Positions 13,383 through 24,084 of a DNA stretch of 64,000 nucleotides are shown here, one piece after another. The notes beneath the pieces were generated by a model. It was not told the DNA's origin. It saw only the letters and a list, made by a program, of their open reading frames with translations, and made no database searches. Numbering within the stretch: position 1 is the first letter of the stretch; each line of letters opens with the position of its first letter. A program made the position numbers and the translations under genes. The DNA comes from Rhizopus sp. PT2906 (Eukaryota > Mucoromycota > Mucoromycetes > Mucorales > Rhizopodaceae). The stretch is taken from positions 53,090-117,089 of the forward strand of contig JAMYHX010000076.1 in the NCBI GenBank assembly GCA_025529335.1. Reading direction: 5' to 3'.

Positions 13383-14739
13383 TCGAATGTCTTCAAGAGG
13401 AGGAAAAAAGGGAAGAAGGTCAATAGAAGTTTAAAGAATCAGCATTTTTAATGGAGTTTGAAATTTCTAACAGAGTCTAAAGTTACATCATGCCCCTTGT
13501 AACACAAATGGCGTTATAGTCCATTGACACGATTTCATAAAGTAACAAGATGACTTTATGTATTAAGGGAGCATAGAATACAAGATGTAGATATTGATTC
13601 TTTTTCTAGTTATATCGAATGTAGTCAATGTGTGGATGAATTCACCTTATAAAGACACCTTAAAGAGGGCTATACAAATAACATAAACTGGTATTCAAAG
13701 TTTTCTTGCATCTTGTTTTATTAAACTCCTCCAACTCTAATTCATGACTTTTTATTATTACAAGTATGGAATGGGAGAGAGAGCAAGTTGGAAGCAGGAT
13801 ATAGAATTAGATCAAATTATCTCTTTACATCCTTTTGCTCCAAAGCACTCGCCATAATGAACATGCTCACCTTGATTGGAGTCAATCCCACTAGTTTTTC
13901 TAAACTCTAGTTTCTTGAAACAATAATTTAAAAGAAAAAGAAAAGCTAAAGAATCTCCTTTGGGCTCAGGGTTAAAAAATGAGAGAGTCAGAATAGCTTG
14001 TCGAGAGTTTTAAAGTCACCAAAGAAAGACAACAATGCTTTCTGTATCAATACAATTGATACAATCAATAGCCCTTAAAAAAGGGCATTATACTAAACAA
14101 TGATGACTTGCAAACGTAAGAACTATAAAATGACAACCATTGCTTTTGGCTTGGTATATCGGAATGAATAACGGACCTATTCGTAAAACCACATCTATCG
14201 AAAAAGAGATGAACAGGCAGGGATATGGATGTGTATGCCTTCCTCCGAGTTTCCCTGAGCTGAATCCTTTTGATTAGTTTTGGCCAGTTTGCATGAGTAA
14301 AATGATAAGACAAGAATTATTGAAAGAAGGGACGGTATTCTCAAGAATACGTGATCCATACAATAATATGCCTATGAATTATTTGAATACCATTGTAGAT
14401 ACGCCAGGACAAAGCTTGAAGACTGCTTAAATAAAAGACCAATTTAATCAAGAAAGAGTTACTCTTCATTAGCTGGATTTAGCAAAAGGAGAGCTTCTAT
14501 CTTTTGCGTGATACTCATTCGCCCATAATGTTTTCTTTATACACTATTTCCAGAAAGAGATGTCGCACTGGCTTGTCGCTTTTTTGTATAAATTGTATTA
14601 TAAAAATTGCAAAATTACGACTTTACTTTCTGAAAAGACTGTAAATGAAAGAAACACCTTTAACTTGCAGGTATCACAAAGATTTATAAGATGCTGTTGC
14701 TGCGGTACTTTTTCTTTTTCTTTTTCTTTTTTTGTAAAA
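13383..14739. other. Spacer with one copy of a dispersed repeat; no gene seen
   Basis: This is the 5' region of NTE1 and of the small gene at 14740. About 110 bp around 13945-14055 recurs inverted at 24620-24720. The open frame on the minus strand at 14065-14313 has no recognisable family and poor context, so I do not call it. A run of alternating T and TTTC just before 14740 looks like the CT-rich leader of the next gene. Confidence 0.5.
13945..14055. repeat. Dispersed repeat copy A (inverted partner of 24620-24720)
   Basis: This is the copy upstream of the small gene at 14740 and opposite in orientation to copy B. Conservation drops away on both sides, so the unit is short. A MITE or a small non-coding RNA gene family are both possible. 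Confidence 0.8.
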
Positions 14740-15117
14740 ATGGCTATTGAATTGATAGACGCATTTAAAAAAATATTTGGATATGATCCAAGCACAGTCT
14801 GGGTTGCTTATGAAAACGGCACCCTTATTTTCTTTAAAAAAAACATTGATAAGCAAACAGCAATAGAAAATGCACAAGAACTAGTAGCAATAGACGTGAC
14901 AGCAGGAACAGATACGGCAGATTTTAATGTATATCGGATGGACAAGGTTTATCCCGATGATAATGTCTACTTGGTCACATATTCCAATCCCTCAAACATG
15001 GTCACGGTCTTAGAAATGCCTGAAGATTCTGAAGATTTCATAGTCGGGCTATCTGGTCGTGCAAAAAGAATTCAGGATAACCAGTCAAAAAACATTATTT
15101 GTACCTCTTTTGATTAA
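14740..15117 (+). CDS. Small conserved-looking hypothetical protein (125 aa)
   Basis: I do not recognise this gene. It is intronless, acidic and soluble, beginning MAIELIDAFKKIFGYDPSTV and ending IICTSFD. There is no signal peptide or membrane span, and the alternating hydrophobic pattern (STVWVAYENGTLIFFKK, NVYLVTYSNPSNMVTVLEM) suggests a small alpha/beta domain. The frame stays open upstream to 14560, but that part is a T/TTTC-rich leader with unlikely codons, so the ATG preceded by GTAAAA at 14740 was chosen. It converges on MDE1 with only 48 bp between the stops. Confidence 0.6.
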   Translation: MAIELIDAFKKIFGYDPSTVWVAYENGTLIFFKKNIDKQTAIENAQELVAIDVTAGTDTADFNVYRMDKVYPDDNVYLVTYSNPSNMVTVLEMPEDSEDFIVGLSGRAKRIQDNQSKNIICTSFD

Positions 15118-15165
15118 AGATCGTTGAAAACTAAACGACTAAAAAAGATGAATAAACTTCCTTCT

Positions 15166-16036
15166 TTATTCATAATCAGGTTCTCCTTCTGGCTTTTTTG
15201 CGGGATCAATACCGATAGATTTCATCTTGACCGCAATCTCAAAGAGATAATCATAGCATTCCGTCATTGTCTTTGCCTTTTCCCAAGATTCTATTGTGAT
15301 ATTAATTCTCTCTTTTTCACAAATATCACTTTTAGGATCTTACCTCCCCAGACATAAACACCGTGACGACGTACGAGGACAGCATTTGTATTAGGATACT
15401 CTTTCATAGCCTAGTGATATAATAAGCATCACTGTCATCTAGACTCGAATGAACTTACAGCTGCCATTCTATCCGTCAAATCCTCTTCTTCAGGTGTATT
15501 TTCAACAATAGGCACGACGAGCTTATCAAAATAGCGCAAGTTCTGTGTTGTTGAGCCAATACGAATACCTTTAATCATTTCTTGATGAGATATCTCAAAT
15601 GTTTTGCCAGGATACAATAATGTTGCCATGACAGCATTTTGGGAGTGTGTATGAATACAGGCACCTGCATCGCGCATGGTGTAAGCGTTGTAAAATAGAG
15701 GTGTGCAAGCAGAAGGCTTATATGTCAAGGGTTTTCTTAAAAGTGTGCGATCTTGTAAGGTCATTACAAATAAATCTTGGGGCTCCATGCGTTCTTTTTG
15801 AACACCTGAAGGTGCGATATAGACCTTATCTCTGTAGAAAGCAATTTTAGTTGCTCTTGTTATCGACTCCTGCTCTTTTGTTACCCTTTTCTAATACTGA
15901 TACCACCTCCAGTTCCAGTGACCCAACCCAAATTGTAAAATAATCTACATAATTCAGGAATAAGGTTGGCAGGGTGATGAGGATCTTCACTCTGGCATAA
16001 TTCAACAGATGTGGTCACTACTTCTTTAACAGACAT
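15166..16036 (-). CDS. MDE1: Methylthioribulose-1-phosphate dehydratase (methionine salvage)
   Basis: The enzyme dehydrates 5-methylthioribulose-1-phosphate in the cytosolic methionine salvage pathway; it belongs to the zinc-dependent class II aldolase fold. The start MSVKEVVTTSVELCQSEDPH at 16036 leads to NLGWVTGTGGGISIRK. The family motif YIAPSGVQKERMEPQDLFVM follows, then the zinc ligands in ACIHTHSQNAVMAT, EMIKGI, AVLVRRHGVYVWG and ESWEKAKTMTECYDYLFEIA. Two ordinary introns lie near 15412-15460 and 15290-15342. Between GGISIRK and ATKIAFYRDKVY the reading frame changes near 15870-15890. Either a very short (about 29 nt) GT-AG intron or a one-base change explains it. The remaining domain is complete (about 240 aa). 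Confidence 0.9.
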
Positions 16037-16180
16037 GGTTGAAAGAAGAAAGAAGAAAAAGTCAGCTAAAAAAGCTATTCAGCTGGAGTAACCTGTCTGG
16101 TGTTTAGTGACAGTCTAATACAATTAAAAAGCTTTTAAACAGATATATTTGAACATAAAGTCTTTTATTTTAACATGTCC

Positions 16181-17540
16181 TTACTTTGACTTGGACTTGG
16201 AAGGGCGTCCTCTCTTTTTCTTTTCAATTGGCTTTTCAGTAGTTAACTTTACCTTATTTTTGCCCTTTGTGGCTTTTGACTTCTTTTGCGATTTTTTCTT
16301 GGAAGCGACTTGACGTTTTACAGCCTTGACGTGTTTTTTGAACTCCGCGCATTCTTGGAGAAGACCTTCTTCATAAGCGACGGTGAAGAGTTTCTCTAAG
16401 AAGGGGAAATAGTCAAATTTTTGTCTTATAAGGTCATCGATGTCTTCATTGTCTTGTTTGTTTGTAAGTGACTCGTAGGTGACAGCCATTAAACTGAAGG
16501 CGATACCATTGTCTTCACTATATATATATATGCAGAGTGTTAGTGACCAAATAAAAACGTGGATTATATTTACGATGCTGTCATCTTTTGCTCAAGGAAA
16601 GGTTTTAGTGTGTTCAACCAGTCATTCTCAGTAGAGGGGGCAAGCTTGACAGGACCATGCTTTAGTCCATCCAGTTCCCATACGAAACCGGCCTTGTAGA
16701 TATAACTCACGTAGTGGTAGTTTTCAGTGTCTACCAGCTCTTGATTGCTACTGGCCAGCTCTTCGTCATCAATATCCATCATCAGGGTATCAGATTTTTG
16801 TTGCAAGCTTGGTTTACATAAAGAGAAAACATCAGACTCATGTATATTTATCATGAAAACAATTGCTGAAACTTACGTGGTATATAAGTGATGAATTTTA
16901 CGTATCTGTGGGGAATTTCCGAGCGCCATACCACGATTCTTTAAGGCGTTAGTCAAGAAAAAAGACGTGTAATATCGTGTTTATACACTTACCACGGGAG
17001 AAAAACCCCTTGTGAATTCCAGGAAGCTTTCTAAAAGCGCTCCTTTATAGATATCAGCGTTAAATAAGACTGCCAGTAAGGCTAAAGTACCACAGATGTT
17101 TGTGATGACCTAAAACACGGTTTTAGTAGTTTTCAGAAACAGTGTATATGTAAGCTATTTACCTGGGCAGTAAAGGTAACAGGAGAGTCGTTGATATCGG
17201 CTATATCCGTATCTGTAGGAATGATATCGTCATCGTTATCTGTGCATTTGGAAGCAAGGATTAAGCCATAAACAGGTCTAAGAAAAAACGTGTAAATATC
17301 TTAAAAGACTTTGCAAGTGTTTAACGTACCCTTCTGCATTCAGAAAATCAAAGTCTAGGCTATACACCTCTTGCACTTTGACTTCTTTAGTGCCGTACTC
17401 ACGCACCATGTCATTAAAGATCGCTAATGGGTAAATGAGTAATAGATGATGTAGTTAATTTTTAGATCTTTACCAGGATCAGAAGGCAGCAAGGTCCAGG
17501 GTTCGTTTTGGTCAACTGGAAGCATAAGATCAGACGTCAT
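16181..17540 (-). CDS. Ubiquitin C-terminal hydrolase, UCH37/UCHL5 type (peptidase C12)
   Basis: This cysteine deubiquitinase most resembles the proteasome-linked UCH37/Uch2 group. It starts at 17540 with MTSDLMLPVDQNEPWTLLPS, matching the W..IESDPG entry of the family. Exons fit at about 17540-17474, 17423-17330, 17277-17163, 17109-16993, 16938-16877, one ending near 16570, and a final exon to 16181. The catalytic Cys is in QVITNICGTLALLAVLF, the His in NYHYVSYIYKAGFVWELDGL and the Asp in the same ELDGL motif. The C-terminal helix region (DLIRQKFDYFPFLEKLF) corresponds to the UCH37-like domain. After it comes a strongly basic tail ending in KKKRGRPSKSKSK, an AT-hook-like KRGRP core. That tail suggests DNA or nucleosome contact, as in BAP1-like relatives, but this is inference. 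Confidence 0.85.
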
Positions 17541-18123
17541 TATAATAGATTTGTAACAAGACGAAAGAAAAGAAAAGTTATTTTTTGTGTTCAAGCTATC
17601 TGCGTAAATAGAGAGGGTTTGGATCATGTGATAAGCCCAAATTCTACGCCGACTTATAAACATCTTGCCATGGACTTTTTTTTCTATTGTTCGTGCAGAC
17701 GTGTGTTCTTGTTTAAGTAACAAATCAGACTCTTTAGGCACATTCTGATCTTGCTCCTTTGTATTTTGGTGTCATTATCAGGTTTTTAGGGAGAAGGAGT
17801 AAGCTGATTTGAGTAACCTTTGGATAAATATAGACTTGCTAGTTTGATTGCATTACAACTTTAATTGTGAAGAAGAGTAAGCAAGATCAAACATATCAGT
17901 TATCACTTGATTTGACTCTATTTTCATAGATAATTGTTTAAAGACTTCATAGCTTTTTTATAGTAATTATGTAGCCATGGTTACAAGTAACTATAGTAAC
18001 AGATGCTCTCCCTCTCTGTCTTTCGTTCTCTCTGGTTTTGCTCATTACTGCAAAGAATGACACCTTAGTATCAACCAATAAATTCTCTCAATCTTTGTTT
18101 TATTTTAAGTTCTTTTTTATCAA
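17541..18123. promoter_or_regulatory. Divergent promoter spacer between UCH37-like gene and DUG3
   Basis: An AT-rich spacer of 583 bp. Pyrimidine-rich leaders precede the DUG3 start (around 18005-18045). No further gene is supported. Confidence 0.4.
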
Positions 18124-19564
18124 ATGTGTCGATTCTTATTATACAAAGGAAAACAACCCATTTTACTTGCTCACGTATGGACTTTCAGAATATATGCTTA
18201 CAGCTTTGAACTTACTTGACACATTAGTTGATCACTAGACCAAAGCATTCGATTGTCAACCAATCATTTGATTCCAGATTGCGTATTGACCAAGTACGCC
18301 CACTGAACGGTATATATTTACAAGTTCTTCTTATACTTTCTTCATTGACACCTTGCTCTCTTCAAGGTGATGGCTTTGGTGTAGGTTGGTACGATAGCGA
18401 GACAAGTCATCATGAACAAGACGAAGTTACACCTTGCATCTTCACCTCAGTCACACCAGCTTGGAATAATGTGAACCTGGTTCGATTAGCTGAAAAGATT
18501 AGAAGTCCATTGATTTTTGCTCATGTTCGTGCAAGTACATCAGGCTCTGTTTCAGAAAGCAATTGCCATCCATGGTCGTAAGCATCGTTACTGTCGTGTG
18601 TATAGGAGAGCATAATTGATTTTTTTTTTTTTTCTTGGTTAGGTATGGTCGTCTTATGTGGATGCATAATGGTGGAATCGCACAATTTGACAAGGTATAT
18701 ATATTTTTTGCAAGCTTAAAGAGGTTTAAACAATGTATTCAACCTTGTAAAGATCAAACGTAAACTTCAGAATTCTTTATCAGAGGAACTATTCTTGTTC
18801 GTACAAGGCAATACGGATTCCGAATGGGCCTTTGCCCTATTTTTGAGTTTTGTAAGTGTTCTTCATAACAAAGGAAATAGACTAACTTTTGTTGATTAGC
18901 TTTCAAATCCAAAAGCTAATTCATTTGAGCACCAAGAGTTAAAGGAGGCTATGCTTAAAACCATAGCTCAATTGAACTTGTGGGCAGAGGAGTCAGATAT
19001 TACTGAGGTATGCAGCTTATCTCCCCCTTAACTAGTATCCCTCTTCTCATGACACGCCCTTTGTTATTAGCCTTCTCTTTTAAATTTTGCAGTGACAGAT
19101 GGTGAATCTGTAGTCTGTGTACGATATACAAATAGCAAAACAGATGAAGCAGCGTCTCTTTATTTTTCATCAGGCACCAAGTTTGAATGTTATCGTCCTG
19201 GACATTATCGCATGGTGAAAGCAGATAGAAGAGAACACATTGTTGTTGTGGCAAGCGGTACGTAGCTCCCCTCATACAAAAGCGCTCGATGCAAATAAAC
19301 TTAACGTGCTATCTAGAACCTTTGACGTTTGAAAAGGCAGATTGGCTCACAATTCCGACCAACAACATTTTGGTGATCACTCCAAAGCTCAATGTGCTAT
19401 TACAACCTATTAAAGATAAATTCTATACGCCAGAAAGAGGCCTAGAACACAAGTTTGGCGAGGATGATGCTGTGATTATTCCCGAACCAAAGGCTCAATT
19501 ATTTAAAGCAAAAGTCGAAGAACAGATGCGTCAAGAAGCATCAACCACCACTGTTTGTATGTAA
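18124..19564 (+). CDS. DUG3: Glutamine amidotransferase type II, DUG3 (glutathione degradation)
   Basis: Dug3 is the GATase subunit of the cytosolic Dug2-Dug3 complex that cleaves the gamma-glutamyl bond of glutathione. The nucleophile Cys2 follows the initiator Met (MCRFLLYKGKQPILLAH, exon 18124-18174). The exon at 18228-18309 gives LITRPKHSIVNQSFDSRLR, and the next starts at 18367 with GDGFGVGWYDS. Later exons give SPLIFAHVRAST, SNCHPWSYGRLMWMHNGG, LSNPKANSFEHQELK and a long last exon ending VEEQMRQEASTTTVCM. Seven or eight exons are separated by 50-90 nt introns. All GATase landmarks (Cys2, HVRAS, HNGG) are present, so the enzyme looks active. Confidence 0.93.
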
Positions 19565-20011
19565 ATAAATATTTTTCCAACAAACCAAGAGGATAGGTCA
19601 GATTGGATGATCGGTAGAGCATGGATAATAGGCCGTATATGCTCTTTCTCTTTTTGCAATCAAGCCAACAGTTACCTCGGCGATGTCTAAATAAACATAA
19701 CACTGCAATAAATTCATTCTGCAAAAAATAACTTTCTTCTCTCTTTCCAACGTCATCTTGATCAAATTTGGTCTCCTTTATTCAAGCTTTCTGATGATCG
19801 AAAAGCCCCCAAAGCTGGTTTATAAAGAAAAAAGAAAATATCTGGTAGATCACAATCGCATGCTTCTTCCACCTTTAACCGTCATGTTTTCAAAAAGACA
19901 CATTTAATAAGAAAAAAAAAGTTTTTATTGTCTAAAGATGAGATAACAATAAGAAAATAAATATTGAAGATATTTACACGTAGAAAAAGCAAGGTATAAA
20001 ATCCAAATGAT
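19565..20011. other. Convergent 3' spacer, DUG3 / GPD1
   Basis: AT-rich 3' UTR sequence for two converging genes, with several AATAAA-like motifs. No gene seen. Confidence 0.4.
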
Positions 20012-21043
20012 TTAAATTTCGGCAGTAATGGCTTCAGGAGAAAGACCTTCATAGATGATACGATACACAGTGTTAAAGAGAGGGAATTCTTTCTGCATGC
20101 TTCTGGCAGATAAAAATTCATTGACTTCCTGAGCCGTCAAAGTACCCTGAAGCTTTTGACCATTCAAAAGTTCTTCTTCTAATTGTTCGATTGGCTTTCC
20201 GGTTTGAACAAAGGCTTCAGCCACCTTACGGTTACGACCACCATTGCATGTTGTAATCAAGTCTGCGGCACCACAGGATTCGAAGAAGGTCTCGGTCTGA
20301 ACAGCGTCACCAAAGAATGTTTGGCCAAATTTGCGCATTTCCATCAAGCCCAAGCGGATGATTGCGGCTTTTGTGTTGCTACCATGACCAAGACCATCTG
20401 AGAGGCCAGCTCCGACGGCAACCACGTTCTTCAAAGCACCGCACAATTGAACGCCGACATGATCTTGGATCACTGAGATACGGAAATAGGGAGTATTGAA
20501 CAATTTCTTAAAGACCATGCCATCTTCCATATTTTGACAGCCAATAGTGGATTCACAAAACTTTTCCATGGCAACCTCGTTAGCAATGTTGGCTCCACTG
20601 AGTGCAGCACAGGGGATGTTCAAGATACGTGTGATTTCCTCAGAGAAGAGACGAGTGCCTTCTGCAGTAATTTCAAGACCCTTGATCAGAGAGATAGCAC
20701 GAGCATTAGGAGCCAAGTGACCCTTCATCTTTTCACAGACGCCCTTGAGGAATTGATGAGGAACGACAAAGACGACGAGTGAGGCGCCTTCACAAGCCTT
20801 GACAACATCGGGAATAGCAACAACGTTTTCCGGAAGCTTGATACCTTTTAAATACTTTACGTTTTCATGTTCTGTGTTGATAATGTCAGTCAGTTTACGA
20901 CCATCGATTTGTTCTTCAAAGACCCATTGGCGGACGGTAGGTTCGAACTGGTCAGAATGAACAGCAGTATTTGTACCGACAATTTTAGCGATAGCAGAGC
21001 CCCAGTTACCAGAACCGATAATGCAAACTTTTTCAAGAGACAT
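20012..21043 (-). CDS. GPD1: Glycerol-3-phosphate dehydrogenase (NAD+)
   Basis: The cytosolic enzyme reduces dihydroxyacetone phosphate to glycerol-3-phosphate, feeding glycerol and lipid synthesis and osmotic or redox balance. This is a single intronless exon of 343 aa, standard length. The Rossmann motif GSGNWGSAIAKIVG is at residues 10-23. Other landmarks are VVFVVPHQFLKGVCE, ISLIKGLE, the catalytic/substrate region GALKNVVAVGAGLSDGLGHG with NTKAAIIRLG, and TCNGGRNRKVAE. The start has adenines upstream and no competing ATG. The protein ends EGLSPEAITAEI; no peroxisomal signal is visible. Confidence 0.97.
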   Translation of the reverse strand: MSLEKVCIIGSGNWGSAIAKIVGTNTAVHSDQFEPTVRQWVFEEQIDGRKLTDIINTEHENVKYLKGIKLPENVVAIPDVVKACEGASLVVFVVPHQFLKGVCEKMKGHLAPNARAISLIKGLEITAEGTRLFSEEITRILNIPCAALSGANIANEVAMEKFCESTIGCQNMEDGMVFKKLFNTPYFRISVIQDHVGVQLCGALKNVVAVGAGLSDGLGHGSNTKAAIIRLGLMEMRKFGQTFFGDAVQTETFFESCGAADLITTCNGGRNRKVAEAFVQTGKPIEQLEEELLNGQKLQGTLTAQEVNEFLSARSMQKEFPLFNTVYRIIYEGLSPEAITAEI

Positions 21044-22832
21044 GTTGATTTATGAATTGATAGAAAGAGAGAAAAGAAATCAGGCTCCTTTTATATATCT
21101 GATTTGATAGCAATCTATTCATACTCCGTAAGCGGGGTAATAGAGAGCTTATTGTGTGTTTTTGAAATGATAGTCATCACCTCTTTCTCTTTCCCATTCT
21201 CTTTTGGACATAGATAGACAAATATAGAGCTTATCAAAACCTTGTCTGATCCCAAAAAGGGAAAGGTATGCTTTCACATGCTCTCTCTCTTTCACTTTGT
21301 TTGTTTGATTACTCCTAGTGTAAATGACGTTTTTTTATATTTCAAGTCAAGAAATGATCGGTCACTTAATCAGTGCTAATTTCTTTTTTATTGACATCAT
21401 AATTTCCCTTATCGTGACAAATCGAGTATAATGTCTAACGGAACTTTAATTTGATTATTGCCCCTGAAACACACACTTTCTCTCTTTGTCGTTTTTGCTT
21501 AAATAGCAGCTGCGTAATTAAGTAATGGTTATTTTCCATTTTTATCAATAGAGCTAAAAAGATGTATACGATCCATCGGTGATTTAATTATTTTCTACCA
21601 TCTAATAAACGGGGACAATGATTACACGCATATGATTAAGCATGAAGAGCAACAGAATGGCTTTTTTCTTTAGAAAAGATGAGTGGCTATTACACAAGAA
21701 AGAGAGAGCGAGAGAAAGCGCGTTGTTTTCTATCAGATGATTCAGTCATACAAAAACAGTTATGCAAAGTGCATAAAAGAGCATAAAGCCATACTAAATC
21801 ATCACATAACAACAACATTTGTCTTGTTCGCACTCACTCATCCACATGTATAGATATACACGTCGGAAGGAACACAACTTGAAGCGGATTGTTTCTCCAC
21901 TAGATAACGTGTACAAATATAGCACTTGTATACATCGTCATTAGTAAACAGACCGTTTATTAAAGAATGTCTCACATATTATCACTACGTATCTGTATCT
22001 TTTGCTTACAATTACGCGTTTGATAATATCTTGATTATCCAATCCTACAGTGAAATGTCGTTTTTAAGAGTTGCAAAGTCTTAAACCGGACACTCAGCAT
22101 ATGATCTCATCAATGCCTTTTCCTAAAGATATTTTGATACAAATGATGAGGCATTATTGATGAGACCCATTGTTTTCATTATCAAAAATAACTCACCTTT
22201 CCCAAAGAAAAAGAACTTTACTTTTTAAGTGATCTTTTTTGTTCTTTTTATTCTTTTTCAGCCTTTAATATTCAGTCTTCAGTTCATGGACAAAATATGA
22301 TAAAAATATATATCTTAACTTTTAAAAAATCATGGGAACAATCTCCTCCTGTACGTCAACAAGTGCTTAACAACCTCTTCTTAAAAAGGTTAGTTTGAAA
22401 ATGTAACTCTATCTATTAACTATTTTGCTCGGTATCTGAATACTCGGAATAAGAAGTTAAGAATACAGATAACTAAGCAAGATAGGGCAAGAGAGGAAAG
22501 ATAAGTACATGTCTGTGTGTATGTGTGTGTGCGTATCAATATGATAAATAAAGAAAACCTAGTTAGATGAAGCATTCACTGACAAGCATGCCCTTTCAAT
22601 CACAGTACCGCATGGCTGGTTTCAGTTGACGCTTATTGCAGCGTAGACCCTTTTTTCTCACATCATAATAATATCTCCGAAAGTTTTGCTTTGTAAAAAT
22701 ATTTTTCTATTAAACAATGCACTAAAATTATGAAAACGTAAAATAGAGGAGGAGCACAGTTTGGGCTCTTATTTGAGATGCCGATGGATCGTATACATGT
22801 CTCCTTCTTTTTTGATGAGCTTGTAGTAGCAA
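21044..22832. other. Long spacer upstream of GPD1 and downstream of eIF4B gene; no gene seen
   Basis: This 1.8-kb AT-rich stretch has no supported coding sequence on either strand. It should hold the GPD1 promoter and the eIF4B 3' UTR. I looked for tRNA, U6-like and rRNA motifs and found none. A transcribed non-coding gene cannot be excluded. Confidence 0.4.
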
Positions 22833-24084
22833 TTAAGGTTGCTCCTCTGGGTTCTTGGGGCTAACATGAGTTGCCTCAAGCTTCTTTTCAATATCTTTCA
22901 AGACTTTATCAGTGTCAACAGGTCTGGCACCTCCAAATGGGTCAGATTTGGGAGTTTTGGCAGGTGCGTTGACAGCACTGTCAGTATTATCAGTTGAGCG
23001 AGGCTTCAAGTTGAGACGAGGTCTTTCAGATTGACGATCACCACCAAAACGATCACCACGGTTGAAACCTCCACGGCCACCGAATCCACCACGTGAGCCA
23101 TATTCACGACGAGGTGCTTCAGAAAATTCAAGAGGTTCCTTGCGACGCCAGGAATCAACATCAGTACGGTCTGGCTGACGAACACGGTCAGTTTCACGTG
23201 CTATAGGGTATCAATAAATTAGCATTCACAAGATATTTCACGAATAAGCACTTACGAGGCTCAGCTACACTAATACGGATGCTACGTCCATGAATGCTTT
23301 CTCCAGAAAATTCCAAGGCCTTTTTAAGGGAGTCCAAATCTTCGAATTCGACATAACCAAATCCCTTGGGTCTCTCCGTCTGACGGTCACGGAGAAGGCG
23401 AATGCTGACAATCTTTATAAAAGTTTATCATCTTTTTCTCTTTTTGTTTCCCTTTCTTCTTACCTTTAAATCAGCGAATAATCCAGCCAAGTCATCTTCT
23501 GTGGCATCAAATGACAAGCTAGCAACGTGTGCAGTGTATGGAGGCTTGGTAGGAAGTTCAGTAGGTGCACGAGGAGTGAACTGACGCTCGCGTTGTTCAA
23601 AGCCTCTGCGCTCATGGCGTTCTACTTGAAAATAATGGTACATTTTTTTGTTCGTGCCTATTCATTATATATTTACCACTGCCACGGCGACCACCAAATC
23701 CACGAGGGCCACCAAAACCTTTATCGCTATTTCTGCGTTCGGATCTTTCGTAAAATCCACGATCTTCATCATGGTATCCACGAGATTCATTTCTGCTTTC
23801 TCTTGCTAGTATTTAAATGTTAAATAGAGCAATATATAATCGGCTGTAAATCGGCTTACAGGCAGCTATTGTATAGGTTAATACATGTTTTTTTTTTCTC
23901 GGGTATAAAATAAATTTCGACTACGTACGAGCAGTAGGAAGTTCAACAACGTCGTCAGCCCAAGAGCCACCAGTAGCTATTATAAACAAAAAGAAAGAGA
24001 GATTAACTTGATCAGTTCTTTCAAGCAATTCTTTTCTAATTTACTTGACGTACTGTCATCTGCTAAAAAGTCAGACAGTGACAT
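22833..24084 (-). CDS. TIF3: Eukaryotic translation initiation factor 4B (TIF3-like), RRM protein
   Basis: eIF4B stimulates eIF4A helicase during 40S scanning. The N-terminal exons give KKAQKMSLSDFLADDSTS and a segment with GSWADDVVELPTAR, the conserved eIF4B entry. An RG-rich stretch follows, then the RRM: PTKPPYTAHVASLSFDATED (RNP2 region) and, in the next exon, the RNP1-like KGFGYVEFEDLDSLKKALEF. Downstream come Arg/Gly- and Asp/Arg-rich repeats (SRGGFGGRGGFNRG type). The C-terminus is VDTDKVLKDIEKKLEATHV and ends at 22833. Introns are short. A splice acceptor just upstream of GKKKAQKM suggests a tiny first exon I could not place, so the ATG at 24084 is provisional. Confidence 0.85.

Noticed and set aside
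14065..14313. 82-codon minus-strand ORF upstream of the small gene
   Set aside because: No recognisable domain; it sits in a spacer next to a dispersed repeat and has no promoter or leader signs.
14560..14739. 60-residue extension of the small gene at 14740
   Set aside because: It encodes a Cys- and Phe-Ser-rich read-through of a CTTTTT leader; the downstream ATG is better.
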